64,000 nt of DNA from JAAZNF01 sp964561025 (GCA_964561025.1 CAZLNM010000010.1:8892-72891), one strand, 5' to 3'. Positions 42,659 to 51,144 are shown, counted from the stretch's first letter. Made by a program: numbers and translations. Notes: a model not told the origin generated them from the sequence alone.

Positions 42659-42687
42659 TTGAAAGAGGTCCCGAACTCTGCTAATAA
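42659..42687 (+). promoter_or_regulatory. Promoter of the lipoprotein-thioredoxin-acyltransferase operon
   Basis: TTGAAA (42659-42664), 17-nt spacer, TAATAA (42682-42687). It stands back to back with the malQ promoter; their -35 elements are 26 bases apart. Confidence 0.6.
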
Positions 42688-42716
42688 CAGGCCAGGGTTC
42701 AGCAGGGAGGCGAGCG

Positions 42717-43910
42717 GTGCGAACGGGAACGATGCTTCTCTTTCTGGCGGCGGCGATCGTGGCGGGTTGTCCGGGGGGAGGCGCGTCTCGCTCCGGTGGC
42801 GCCAAGCAACGCGGCGATTGCGTCCTACAATCCCACAGCGAGGGCGTCGAGCCGCTGTGGATTCAGCAGTGTCCGGGGCGCACCGAGCACTTGCTGGTGT
42901 TCTGCGGCGAGTCGCACGGGCAGGTGGCCCAGGGCCCGGCCTGCGCCGAGGCCTACGCCGACGCCCTGGGTAAGCTGCGGCGCCACATCGGCCAGAAGGT
43001 CGAGGCGGCCATCGAGCCCGACGCCGGCGGAGGGTACCGCTTCCGCATCCGCGGCGCCGACAGCGAGGGCGTGACCCTGCGCGGGGTGTGGGAGGATCAG
43101 CGCTGGTTCGAGGAGTACCGTTGCCCCGAGGGCCCGCGCCACTCCTGCTACGCCATGATCACCTACCCGATGCTGCAGTACGAACTCCTGGTCAAGGCCG
43201 CCCAGGACGCCACCCAGGGGCGGGTGCTCAAGGCGCTGGAGCTTCAACAAGCTGGACGCGAACAGGCGCGGCAGGGGAAGTTCAATCCCGCCCAGGCAAC
43301 CTTCGAGCGCGCCCTCAAATTGCTCGAGGGGCTCAAGGAACCGGTGAGCCTGCCCGGCGGCGAGAACAGCGCCCTCCTGGCCGAGCAGCTGGCGGCGGAT
43401 CTGGCCGAGGCGCGCGCTCGCGGCGCCGACACCTCCCGCACCGTGTTGCTGGCGGTGCGCGTGATACTGGACGGACAGCCGGGAGGAGGCGCCCCCGCCG
43501 CCCAGGCGGTGGAGAGCCGCATCAAGGGCTGGCTGACGGAGCGCGGCGTGAGCACCCTGCCCGGGGCGGTGTCGCTCGAGGAACTCGCCCAGCTGGTGGA
43601 TCCAGCCCGGCCGGATCTCGCCGCCCGCATCGGCGCCGAACGCGGGGCGGGCTGGGTCATGGCGGTCGACTTGCGGTCGGACTTCAAGGAGAAGGCGGAC
43701 ATCGGGTTCGTGGCCTACGCCTCGGGTGCGCTGCGCCTCTTGCGTTGCGCCGACGGCCGCGAGGTGGCGGCGGCCGATCTCCCGCCCCGGAAGTTCGTGC
43801 ACCCGCTGCAGCGGGCCGACTCGGTGACCAAGGCGCTCGAGAAGTTGCGGGAGGAAGCCCTGCAGAAGGCCGTCGGCGAGGCGCTGGCCCGGCTTTCGCA
43901 AGGTCGGTGA
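42717..43910 (+). CDS. Lipoprotein of unknown function
   Basis: 397 residues from GTG 42717, with GGGAGG six bases upstream; ATG 42732 is possible. Lipobox IVAGC (Cys18). The N-terminal third has scattered Cys (CVLQSH, QQCPGR, FCGESH, ACAEAY, RCPEG, SCYAM) that may form disulfides. A TPR-like helix pair (REQARQGKFNPAQATFERAL) and a C-terminal alpha/beta domain (GWVMAVDLRSDFKEKADIGF) follow. It starts an operon with a thioredoxin-fold protein, which could keep its Cys pairs reduced or shuffled; that link is inferred. Confidence 0.7.
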   Translation: MRTGTMLLFLAAAIVAGCPGGGASRSGGAKQRGDCVLQSHSEGVEPLWIQQCPGRTEHLLVFCGESHGQVAQGPACAEAYADALGKLRRHIGQKVEAAIEPDAGGGYRFRIRGADSEGVTLRGVWEDQRWFEEYRCPEGPRHSCYAMITYPMLQYELLVKAAQDATQGRVLKALELQQAGREQARQGKFNPAQATFERALKLLEGLKEPVSLPGGENSALLAEQLAADLAEARARGADTSRTVLLAVRVILDGQPGGGAPAAQAVESRIKGWLTERGVSTLPGAVSLEELAQLVDPARPDLAARIGAERGAGWVMAVDLRSDFKEKADIGFVAYASGALRLLRCADGREVAAADLPPRKFVHPLQRADSVTKALEKLREEALQKAVGEALARLSQGR

Positions 43911-43915
43911 GAGAC

Positions 43916-44491
43916 ATGATTCGAGTACTTTGCACCGGCGTCCTGGCGTGCCTCGCGTGGGGCAGTAGCTTTCCGGGTTCGGCAGCCGAGCCGGTGGCGA
44001 AGAGCCGATTCAAGGCGGGGGACCGGGCCCCCGACTTCTCCCTGCGCGACCGGGAAGGGAACCTGCTGCGCCTGAGCGACCGGGCCTATCCCGGAAAGGA
44101 GCTGCCGCGGCGCCCGAAGCAGGTGCTGCTGCTCGACTTCTTCGCCACCGATTGCAAGGCCTGCCGCGAGGAGCTGCCGCAGATCGTCGAGCTGTCCAAG
44201 AAGCGCAAGGACATCCAGGTGCTGCTGGTGGCCATCCCGGAGGCGGAGGACGGCCTGCGCAAGCTGGAGGATTTCCTCAAGGAACACCCGGTGCCGTTCC
44301 CGGTGCTGGTGGACACCTACCAGTCCGTGGCCCGGAAATACGTGGCGACGCAAGATAGCATCACCCTGCCGGCCTTGTTCCTCATCGGCAAGTCCGGCCG
44401 GATCCGCGCGGTGTGGATGGGGCTGGAGAAGGACCTGATGTCCCAGGTGGAGAAGATCCTGCCCGCCCCGGCGCAACCCGCGGCGCCCTGA
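43916..44491 (+). CDS. TlpA/ResA-like periplasmic thioredoxin
   Basis: 191 residues with a signal peptide (IRVLCTGVLACLAWGSSFPG). AhpC/TSA-type start (FKAGDRAPDFSLRDREGNLL), active site Cys80-Lys-Ala-Cys83, and the cis-Pro region TLPALFLIGKSG. Such proteins reduce disulfides outside the cytoplasm, for example in cytochrome c maturation. It is 5 bases after the Cys-containing lipoprotein gene. Confidence 0.85.
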   Translation: MIRVLCTGVLACLAWGSSFPGSAAEPVAKSRFKAGDRAPDFSLRDREGNLLRLSDRAYPGKELPRRPKQVLLLDFFATDCKACREELPQIVELSKKRKDIQVLLVAIPEAEDGLRKLEDFLKEHPVPFPVLVDTYQSVARKYVATQDSITLPALFLIGKSGRIRAVWMGLEKDLMSQVEKILPAPAQPAAP

Positions 44492-44498
44492 CGCGCGC

Positions 44499-45365
44499 GT
44501 GTACCTTCTGCTGCGATCGCTGAGCTGGTTCTTCTGCCTGCTTCCACGGCGCGCGGCCCTGCATTTGGGCGCGGCGCTGGGCTGGATCTGGCACACCCTG
44601 ATCCCGGTGCGCCGCGCCGTGGCGCGGGACAACGTGCGGCGCTCGTTTCCGCACTGGAGCCAGCGGCAGTGCCGGCGGGTGGTGCGGGACTGCTACCTCG
44701 AGCTGGGCCGGGGCGCGGCGGAGTTGCTGCGTCTGCCGACCCTCGCTCGAGCGGAGATCGAGACCTGGATCGAGCATTGCGGCTTCGAGCACCTCGAAGC
44801 GGCCCGGCGCGCCGGGCGAGGCGCCATCGTCGCCTGCGCCCACTTCGGGGCATTCGACCTGTTGGCCTGCGCCGAGGCGCTACGGGGGTTGCCGCTGGCG
44901 GTGGTCACGCGGCGGCTGCGCGCCGCGGGCGTGGAACGCTTCTGGTGCTGGTTGCGGGACGGCTGCGGCCTCGAGCGGCTCCCCCCCGACGCGACCATCC
45001 TGAGCCTGGATCGGCGCCTGCGCCGGGGCGCGGTGTTGGGCCTGGTGATCGATCAACACATGCCCCCGGGCCGGGGCATCCCGGTGGAGTTCTTCGGCCG
45101 GCCGGCCTCCACCACGCCGCTGCCGGCCGCCCTGGCGCTGGCCACCGGCGCGGCGTTGCTGCCGGTGCGGATCGAACGCCTGCCGAAGGGCCGGCTCCGG
45201 GCCACCGTCGATCCGCCCCTGCCGGTGGATCCGACGGCCGATCGCCGCGCCGAGATCGCGCGCATCACCCGAGCGCTCAACGCCTGGCTGGAGGAGCGCA
45301 TCCGCGAACGGCCGGATCACTGGCTGTGGCTGCACCGCCGCTGGAAGTTGCCGGATTCCCTTTGA
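44499..45365 (+). CDS. LpxL/HtrB-family lipid A acyltransferase
   Basis: 288 residues from GTG 44499, 7 bases after the thioredoxin stop. The family motif HxxxxD is His115-Asp120 (CAHFGAFDLL). VIDQHMPPGRGIPVEFFG and the end RPDHWLWLHRRWK are typical. The enzyme adds a secondary acyl chain to lipid A or to a related lipid at the inner membrane. N-terminal helix (SLSWFFCLLPRRAALHLGAA) anchors it. No other lipid A genes are nearby. Confidence 0.88.
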   Translation: MYLLLRSLSWFFCLLPRRAALHLGAALGWIWHTLIPVRRAVARDNVRRSFPHWSQRQCRRVVRDCYLELGRGAAELLRLPTLARAEIETWIEHCGFEHLEAARRAGRGAIVACAHFGAFDLLACAEALRGLPLAVVTRRLRAAGVERFWCWLRDGCGLERLPPDATILSLDRRLRRGAVLGLVIDQHMPPGRGIPVEFFGRPASTTPLPAALALATGAALLPVRIERLPKGRLRATVDPPLPVDPTADRRAEIARITRALNAWLEERIRERPDHWLWLHRRWKLPDSL

Positions 45366-45390
45366 CGCGGGCACGGGCGCCTGGTAGCAT
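45362..45390 (+). promoter_or_regulatory. Leaderless promoter of second PilZ gene
   Basis: TTGACG (45362-45367), 17-nt spacer, TAGCAT (45385-45390). Seven bases then separate it from ATG 45398, so the transcript should begin at the start codon. The in-frame ATG at 45389 lies inside the -10 element and so is not the start. The -35 element overlaps the end of the acyltransferase gene. Confidence 0.65.
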
Positions 45391-45397
45391 GCGGCCC

Positions 45398-45823
45398 ATG
45401 AAGGAATCCGAGAACGCGGAGCCCACCCAGCGCGCGGTGGAGCGCTTGCCGTTCCAGGCCATGGTGACCTACCGGCTGGACGGCCAGGAGTACGGCAACC
45501 TGGCGGCCGACGTGTCGGAGAACGGCATCTTCATCCGAACCTTCCTGCCGCCGCCGGTGGGGACCCGCCTCGAGCTCACCGTCCGTCTGCCCAACGAGAT
45601 GGGCGGGTTCCAGGTGGAGATCGAGGGTGTGGTGGCCCGTGTGGTGGAGGACCCCGACCCGCGCCAGAACGGCATGGGGGTGCAGTTCACCGCCATCCAC
45701 GCCACCGACGCCAGCGCGGTGCGCGCCATGGTGGCGCGCATCTTCCGCTTCGACGTGCTCAGGCGCAGCCAGCCCACCACCATGGATGAGGAGCCGACCG
45801 CGCCGGGTGTGCCGCGTCGCTAG
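45398..45823 (+). CDS. Single-domain PilZ protein, c-di-GMP binding motifs intact
   Basis: 141 residues. RxxxR at Arg12-Arg16 and DxSxxG at Asp38-Ser40-Gly43 are both intact, so c-di-GMP binding is expected. The barrel continues through LELTVRLPNEMGGFQVEIEG to a C-terminal helix and a short charged tail. It is a paralogue of the PilZ gene at 36513 and has the same leaderless promoter design. It is followed, tail to tail, by the 7TM-HD gene. Confidence 0.85.
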   Translation: MKESENAEPTQRAVERLPFQAMVTYRLDGQEYGNLAADVSENGIFIRTFLPPPVGTRLELTVRLPNEMGGFQVEIEGVVARVVEDPDPRQNGMGVQFTAIHATDASAVRAMVARIFRFDVLRRSQPTTMDEEPTAPGVPRR

Positions 45824-45833
45824 AGGCGTTTGC

Positions 45834-47663
45834 TTACTTGTCTTCCTTCGGGGGAGCGGGATTCAGCGGCGCAACCGGGGCGGGTGAAGAGACGGGTGCG
45901 TCGGTTGCGACGGGGTCAGGGGTAGAATCCGATGCCGGCTCCGTCACTGGGCCAGGCTCCGGCGCCGGTGTATTGGTCGTGGCGATGGCCGGCATGGGCT
46001 GTGGCGTGAGGTGCGAGGGGAGCGGGGGTACCGGTTGGGCCACGCGGAGCTGCTGCAGCGAGAAGGCCGCCAGGTTGGGGGAGGTCAGCATGCTGGGTCG
46101 GTCGAAGCGGCGTTGCCAGGGGTACTCCACCCGCATGTGGAACTGGGCCGAGAGGAACTGGATCAGGCTCTGGCCGATCTGCTTGAGGTCGCGCGGGCTC
46201 AGGCCGGAGTCGTCCAGGTAGCCGTGGATGAGTTTCTCGAACAGGATCTGGCGCACCAGCCCCACCACGGCCTCCCGGTCCGGCTGGGTGAGCGTGCGCG
46301 AGGCGGCCTCCACCGCGTCCACGATCATGACGATGCCGGTCTCGCGGCTGGTGGGGTTGCGGCCGCGGTACTCGAAGGCGGTCGGATCGGCGACGCGGCC
46401 CTCCTGGCGCAGCGCCTTGTCCAGGAAGAACTCGACCGTGGAACGGCCGTGGTGCTCTGTCAAAAAGTCGATGAGCCGGCGTGGCAGGTTGGCCCCCTGG
46501 GCGATCGCCACGCCGTTCTCCACATGGCTGCGCACCATGGTGGCGCTGGCCTCGGGGGCGAGTTGATCGTGGGGGTTTTCGTCCTTCTGGTTCTCGACGA
46601 AGGCCTCGGGGCGCTGCATCTTGCCGATGTCGTGGTAGTAGGCGCCCACCCGCGCCAGCAGCGCGTCCGCCTGGATGTCGTGGGCCACCTTCTCGGCCAT
46701 GTTGGCCACCGCCAGCGAGTGCTGGAAGGTGCCCGGCGCCTTCTGGGCCAATTCCCGCATCAATGGATGGTCGAGGTCGTTGAGCCGGATCAGACGGGAG
46801 CGGGGCGTGGCCCCGAACAGGATCATGGTGCTCTGCCGCAGCAGCAGCGCGGCCACTCCCATACCCAGGCTGCCCAGGGCCAGACCGGTGAAGTCGCTTT
46901 CGAGCGTCAGGGAAAACGACAACGTCTGCGGGGTGAAGCGGCCCAGAAACAACATGCAAAGCGCGCCGGTGGCCGTGGCCGCCACCGAGGCGAACAGGGT
47001 GCGCGCCCCGCTCGCCTCGCGGGTCAGCAGGCTGGCGGCGCTCCAGCCCGCGAGCAGCAACACCAGGAAGGTGGCCGGCGGGAAGTGACTGAGGTAGGCC
47101 GCGATGGCCACCGTCAAAAGGTGCAGCGCAAACGCCGGTGTCCGCCCCAGCAGCGGTGTCAAGAGCAGCACCGGCAGCAGGGTCGGCGCGGCCAGGGAGG
47201 AGAGCGGAGTGAAGTCCAGCAGTAGGCGCGTGCCCAGGGTCGTGACGAACAGCGCAAGAAATATGCTGCCCACCGCGCGGAAACGCAGAAACAGGTGACT
47301 CCGCGTACCCAGCAGCACCAGACGGAAGAAGGCCAGCGCCAGGAAGAGAAACAGCGCCACGCCGGCGGCCACGAATGGATCGAAGCGGCGGTGTTCGGGA
47401 AAGACCGTCTGCAACCGTCGCAGCTCGGACGACGAAAGCGGTTCTCCCCGCCGGGACAGGAAATGCGGCGCCGCCACCCCCTCGCTACCGGCGTCGGGTG
47501 CGCGGTGGAAGATCGGCGCGGGCTGGTTTTCGATCCAGCCGGCGGTGGGGTAGAGGAGCGTGTCCAGTTGCCCGGCCAGGGACAGCAGGCAGGCCAGCAC
47601 GGCGTTGGCGAGCCAGGCGGCCCAGGTGCGTTCGTAAAACGGCCTCGGTGGGCGAGCGTTCAT
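45834..47663 (-). CDS. pgpH: 7TM-HD cyclic-dinucleotide phosphodiesterase (PgpH-like)
   Basis: 609 residues. One N-terminal helix, a periplasmic part of about 60 residues, then a group of about seven helices (7TMR-HD, about 93-310), then a cytoplasmic HD domain with FQHSLAVANMAEKVA and the metal pair His344-Asp345 (YYHDIGKM), and NHVENG-like SHVENGVAIA and FLTEHHGRS. In Listeria and related bacteria PgpH hydrolyses c-di-AMP. The extracytoplasmic part is shorter than in Gram-positive members. It ends with a Pro/Ala/Thr-rich tail of about 65 residues. Start ATG 47663 has no clear ribosome site. Confidence 0.85.
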   Translation of the reverse strand: MNARPPRPFYERTWAAWLANAVLACLLSLAGQLDTLLYPTAGWIENQPAPIFHRAPDAGSEGVAAPHFLSRRGEPLSSSELRRLQTVFPEHRRFDPFVAAGVALFLFLALAFFRLVLLGTRSHLFLRFRAVGSIFLALFVTTLGTRLLLDFTPLSSLAAPTLLPVLLLTPLLGRTPAFALHLLTVAIAAYLSHFPPATFLVLLLAGWSAASLLTREASGARTLFASVAATATGALCMLFLGRFTPQTLSFSLTLESDFTGLALGSLGMGVAALLLRQSTMILFGATPRSRLIRLNDLDHPLMRELAQKAPGTFQHSLAVANMAEKVAHDIQADALLARVGAYYHDIGKMQRPEAFVENQKDENPHDQLAPEASATMVRSHVENGVAIAQGANLPRRLIDFLTEHHGRSTVEFFLDKALRQEGRVADPTAFEYRGRNPTSRETGIVMIVDAVEAASRTLTQPDREAVVGLVRQILFEKLIHGYLDDSGLSPRDLKQIGQSLIQFLSAQFHMRVEYPWQRRFDRPSMLTSPNLAAFSLQQLRVAQPVPPLPSHLTPQPMPAIATTNTPAPEPGPVTEPASDSTPDPVATDAPVSSPAPVAPLNPAPPKEDK

Positions 47664-47718
47664 GGAAGGCGGGCCCGGAGGGCCGGAAGGTGTCGGGGCT
47701 CGGGCAGCGCGGCCGCGC

Positions 47719-48192
47719 TCAGAAGCGGACGCGGTATGCCAGCATGAAGGTCTGCCCGTCCGGGTTGTAGGCGACCTGGAACCGGTCGAGGTTCTCGTTG
47801 ATGCGGACGGCTTCCATGGTGGCGTCGAAGATCGAGAACAGGTGCAACCCGCCCGCCAGGGCGAAGAAGAACACCGCTTCGTATCCCATGTTGATGCGGC
47901 GCGAGGAGTCGAAAACACCCAGGTACGCGAGCGCGGCGGTGTACAGACCGGCCTCGGAGGCCAGCAGCATGCCGCCCACGAAGTAGCTCCCGTTGTACAT
48001 CTGCCCCAGCCCCGGGATCAGGGAGAGAGCGCCGGCCAGGATGGGGTTCTTGCGCTCGTACGGGAGCGTGGAGACCTTGGTGGCATCCTCGGGGGCGGAC
48101 GCCGCGGGGGCGGCGGGCGTTTCCTCGGCGCGGGCGAAGGAGAACGGGCTCAGGGTCAATGCCAGCAGAAGGAACAGGGCCGTCGACTTCAT
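47719..48192 (-). CDS. Small membrane protein with signal peptide (DUF5683-like)
   Basis: 157 residues. GGGAGGAGC lies four bases before the ATG. A signal peptide (STALFLLLALTLSPFSFARA) is followed by a linker and two or three hydrophobic segments with NPILAGALSLIPGLGQMYNG, a motif of DUF5683/TM2-type membrane proteins. Function unknown. It is 55 bases upstream of the phosphodiesterase gene in the same direction and shares its promoter. Confidence 0.7.
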   Translation of the reverse strand: MKSTALFLLLALTLSPFSFARAEETPAAPAASAPEDATKVSTLPYERKNPILAGALSLIPGLGQMYNGSYFVGGMLLASEAGLYTAALAYLGVFDSSRRINMGYEAVFFFALAGGLHLFSIFDATMEAVRINENLDRFQVAYNPDGQTFMLAYRVRF

Positions 48193-48204
48193 GATTGCTC
48201 CTCC

Positions 48205-48247
48205 CTCGAGCAGTGAGAAGGCCTTCCTCGTGATGCCGTTGCTCGAG
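48205..48247 (-). promoter_or_regulatory. Leader inverted repeat next to ribosome site
   Basis: In the minus-strand leader, CTCGAGCA (48247-48240) pairs with TGCTCGAG (48212-48205) across 27 bases. The GGGAGGAGC ribosome site begins directly after the second arm, so the stem could affect translation. Confidence 0.35.
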
Positions 48248-48255
48248 ATGGCGGA

Positions 48256-48284
48256 ACCATACATGGACCCCGGCGCGCTGTCAA
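48256..48284 (-). promoter_or_regulatory. Promoter of the membrane protein-phosphodiesterase operon
   Basis: Minus strand: TTGACA (48284-48279, perfect), 17-nt spacer, TATGGT (48261-48256). Confidence 0.65.
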
Positions 48285-48298
48285 AGGAAAACACCGGC

Positions 48299-48328
48299 TT
48301 GCGCCAAGCCTTACGCTTTTGTTACCGT
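48299..48328 (+). promoter_or_regulatory. Promoter of the hydrolase-CDF operon
   Basis: TTGCGC (48299-48304), 18-nt spacer, TACCGT (48323-48328). Transcription would start near 48335, only a few bases before the ATG at 48338, so the leader is nearly absent. Confidence 0.4.
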
Positions 48329-48337
48329 ACATCCGCC

Positions 48338-49192
48338 ATGAGAACGGGCGCCAGACGAAAAAGAACACGCCGGCCGGAAGGGCGTATTGAAAACGGCCGG
48401 ATGGAAAAGGTCTTCTTTCCGGCGCCGGATGGCACGCGCTTGTGCGGGGTGTGTCACCATCCGGCGCGCTGGCGGGGCACCGGGGTGTTGTTGTGCCACG
48501 GCATGATGTCCTCCAAGGACGGGGAAAAGCATGTAGCCCTGGCCGAGCGGCTGGTCCGGCGAGGCCACCTGGTGTTGCGCTTCGACTTCGCCGGCAGGGG
48601 CGAGAGCGGGGGCGACTTTTTGGGGCTCTCCATCAGCCGCCAGGCCGGCGAGGCCGCGGCCGCCCTGGCCTTCCTGCGAGCGCGGGGGGCGCGGGCGGTC
48701 GGGGTGGAGGGAAGCAGCCTGGGCGGCGCGGCGGCCATCCGGCTGGCGGCCGAGGGCGGCGTGGACGTGCTCGTCACCTGGGCGGCGGTGGGGCGCGCCG
48801 AGCGCCTGGCCGAGGGCATGGCGGGACCGGAAGGCATGGAGCGCTGGGCCCGGGAGGGTGTCCGGATGGTCGAGGGCCAGCCGGTAGGCTACTCGCTCAT
48901 CGAAGACGCCCGACGGCAGGATCTGCTGGCCGCGGCGGCCCGGGTCAGATGCCCCTGGTTGATCGTGCACGGGGCGAAGGACGCGGTGGTGCCGGTCTCA
49001 GACGCCGTGGATCTCCACCGAGCAAGCCTGGGCCGGGCCGAGCTCGTGATCCTGCCCGGGGCCGATCACCAGTTCACCGCGGCGTCCGACCGGCGCCGGG
49101 CCTTGCACCTCGCGGCCGACTTTCTGGACGGGCACCTGGCGCAACCGAAGCGGCCGAAGCGTCCGCTGCGGCGTGGGAGAAAGAAGCCATGA
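48338..49192 (+). CDS. Serine alpha/beta hydrolase
   Basis: 284 residues from ATG 48338; ATG 48401 (MEKVFF) is an alternative that would remove a basic 21-residue extension. Core features: strand GVLLCHGMMSSKDGEKH, nucleophile elbow Gly125-Ser-Ser127-Leu-Gly129, Asp in HGAKDAVVP and His in PGADHQF. Cytoplasmic; substrate unknown, with the layout of esterases and acyl hydrolases in the BAAT/dienelactone group. A basic tail (KRPKRPLRRGRKK) closes it. Overlaps the CDF gene by 4 bases. Confidence 0.85.
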   Translation: MRTGARRKRTRRPEGRIENGRMEKVFFPAPDGTRLCGVCHHPARWRGTGVLLCHGMMSSKDGEKHVALAERLVRRGHLVLRFDFAGRGESGGDFLGLSISRQAGEAAAALAFLRARGARAVGVEGSSLGGAAAIRLAAEGGVDVLVTWAAVGRAERLAEGMAGPEGMERWAREGVRMVEGQPVGYSLIEDARRQDLLAAAARVRCPWLIVHGAKDAVVPVSDAVDLHRASLGRAELVILPGADHQFTAASDRRRALHLAADFLDGHLAQPKRPKRPLRRGRKKP

Positions 49193-50109
49193 AGACCGGC
49201 TCACGCGGCGTGATCGTGGCCGCGCTCATCGCCAACCTGGTGATCGCGGCCATCAAGTTCGTAGTGGCCTTTTGCACCCTCTCGGCGGCCATGCTGGCCG
49301 AGGCCGTGCACTCTATGGCCGACACCGGCAACCAGTTCCTGCTGTTGCTGGGCCTGCGTCTGAGCCGGAAACCGGCCGACGCGGCCCACCCCTTCGGCTA
49401 TGGCAAGGAGCAGTACTTCTGGGCCTTCGTGGTGGCGCTGATGCTCTTCTTCGTGGGAGCGGTTGTGTCCATCTACGAGGGCGTGGACAAGGTCCTGGAG
49501 CCTCATCCTCTCGAGAGGGTGTGGCTGGTCTACCTCATCCTGGGAGTCTCCATCGCCATCGAGACGGTGTCCTTCTCTCTGGCCCTGCGGGAGTTCAACC
49601 GGCGCCGGGCGCCGGGCGTAGGAATCCTGGCCAGCATCCGGCAGACCAAGGACGCCAGCCTGGCGGTGGTGCTGCTCGAGGACACCGCGGCTCTGGTGGG
49701 GCTCTCGCTGGCGCTGTTGGGTGTGGCCACGGCACAGCTCACCGGTCTGGTCTTCTTCGACGGGTTGGCCTCCATCGCCATCGGCTTGCTACTGGCGGCG
49801 GTGGCCTTTTTGCTGGCCTTCGAGACGCGCGAGTTGCTCATCGGTGAATCGGCCAGCCCGGGTACGCTGACGGCCATCCGCTCGGCCATCGAGGGGTACC
49901 CGGGAGTCGTGGCGGTGGGCCGGGTGCTCACCATGCACCTCGGTGCCAACAGCATCCTGGTGGGCGTCAACTGCGACTTCGACAACGGCCTGAGCGCCGG
50001 TGAGGTCGAGGCCATCATCGAGCGGCTCGAGGTCCGTATCCGGGAGGTGGTGCCCGAGGCGGGGCGCATCTTCATCGAGGCCAACCCCGGGCACCCCCGT
50101 CCGGCCTGA
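49189..50109 (+). CDS. Cation diffusion facilitator (CDF) metal exporter
   Basis: 306 residues. Six hydrophobic segments. Helix 2 carries the metal site region AEAVHSMADTGNQ (His-x3-Asp) and HPFGYGKEQY follows; helix 5 has LLEDTAALVG. A cytoplasmic C-terminal domain (VVAVGRVLTMHLGANSILVG) completes the fold. CDF proteins export Zn, Fe, Mn or similar ions in exchange for protons. The helix-5 site has Glu-Asp rather than the His-x3-Asp of zinc exporters, so the metal may differ. ATG overlaps the hydrolase stop. Confidence 0.88.
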   Translation: MKTGSRGVIVAALIANLVIAAIKFVVAFCTLSAAMLAEAVHSMADTGNQFLLLLGLRLSRKPADAAHPFGYGKEQYFWAFVVALMLFFVGAVVSIYEGVDKVLEPHPLERVWLVYLILGVSIAIETVSFSLALREFNRRRAPGVGILASIRQTKDASLAVVLLEDTAALVGLSLALLGVATAQLTGLVFFDGLASIAIGLLLAAVAFLLAFETRELLIGESASPGTLTAIRSAIEGYPGVVAVGRVLTMHLGANSILVGVNCDFDNGLSAGEVEAIIERLEVRIREVVPEAGRIFIEANPGHPRPA

Positions 50110-50117
50110 AAAATCCG

Positions 50118-50146
50118 TTGAGTCCGCGCCGCGGATGGCATATATG
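50118..50146 (+). promoter_or_regulatory. Promoter of the CorA-like gene
   Basis: TTGAGT (50118-50123), 17-nt spacer, TATATG (50141-50146). Transcription starts near 50153; the ATG at 50213 would then have a 60-base leader, while a GTG at 50156 would be nearly leaderless. Confidence 0.55.
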
Positions 50147-50212
50147 GCGCCTTGAGTGAACGGTCGGCCTTGGCGCATGGCGCGCGCCGGTTCTTTGTTG
50201 CGAGCAGGGCAC

Positions 50213-51136
50213 ATGGTCAGAACCTACGCCATCGAGAACGGAAGGCTCGTGGAGGCTCCGGCAGGCGGTCCCATCCAGGTGGTGGTGGCGCCCACGGAGG
50301 CAGAGAGCCGCGAGCTCACCGAGACCTTGCACATCGATCCCCACAACCTGCAGTCCGCCCTGGACCCGGACGAGCAGGGGAGAGTCGAGTTCGAGGAGGA
50401 CCACCTGGTGGTCATCCTGCGCCGGCCTTGCAACTACACCTCGGCGGACAACTTCCTGTTCCGCACCATGTCCACCGGGGTGTTCTTGTTCCGCGAGCGC
50501 CTGGTCATCGTGCTGGCCAAGGACATCGCCGTTTTCGAGGGCAAACACACCTTCCGGCTGAATTCGCTCTCGGACGTCGTGCTCAAGCTGCTGCGGGTGA
50601 CCATCAACCACTTCATGGGCCACCTCAAGGTCATCAACATGCTCTCCGAGGAGCTGGAGAGCAAGGTCAGCCATTCCATCGAGAACAAGCACCTGCTCAA
50701 CATGTTCACGCTGGAAAAAAGCCTGGTGTACTTCCTCAACGCGCTCAATGACAACGGCACGGTGGTGGCGAAACTCAAGAACAGCGCGGCCAAGATCGGG
50801 TACACGGGTGAGCAAGTGGAGATGCTCGACGACATCGCCATCGACAACGCCCAGTGCCTGACCCTGGCCCAGACCTACTCCAACATCCTCTCGTCGCTGA
50901 TGGACGCGCGCGCCTCGCTGGTGGGCAACAACCTCAACGTGATGATGAAGAACCTCAACGCCATCGTCATCGCCATCGCGGTCCCCAGCTTCTTCGCCGG
51001 CGTCGGCGGCATGAGCGAGTTCTCCATGATGACCGGGCCGGAGCGTTGGTTCATCGCCTATCCGATCTTCGTGCTCTCCATGATCGGGCTCGGGACGCTC
51101 ACCTACTGGATCGTGAAACGCTTCGAGAAGCACTGA
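50213..51136 (+). CDS. CorA-family divalent cation channel with GMS variant
   Basis: 307 residues from ATG 50213, which gives the normal CorA start (MVRTYAIENGRL). A cytoplasmic alpha/beta domain and long helices lead to two C-terminal membrane helices (NAIVIAIAVPSFFAGVGG and PIFVLSMIGLGTLTYWIV). Between them, where CorA has the GMN selectivity signature, this protein has Gly266-Met267-Ser268. It belongs to the family of Mg/Co channels; the Asn-to-Ser change may alter ion choice or efficiency. Confidence 0.85.
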   Translation: MVRTYAIENGRLVEAPAGGPIQVVVAPTEAESRELTETLHIDPHNLQSALDPDEQGRVEFEEDHLVVILRRPCNYTSADNFLFRTMSTGVFLFRERLVIVLAKDIAVFEGKHTFRLNSLSDVVLKLLRVTINHFMGHLKVINMLSEELESKVSHSIENKHLLNMFTLEKSLVYFLNALNDNGTVVAKLKNSAAKIGYTGEQVEMLDDIAIDNAQCLTLAQTYSNILSSLMDARASLVGNNLNVMMKNLNAIVIAIAVPSFFAGVGGMSEFSMMTGPERWFIAYPIFVLSMIGLGTLTYWIVKRFEKH

Positions 51137-51144
51137 GGCCACGG

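Noticed and set aside
45389..45391. ATG as the start of the second PilZ protein
   Set aside because: It lies inside the TAGCAT -10 element; the next in-frame ATG at 45398 coincides with the expected transcription start.
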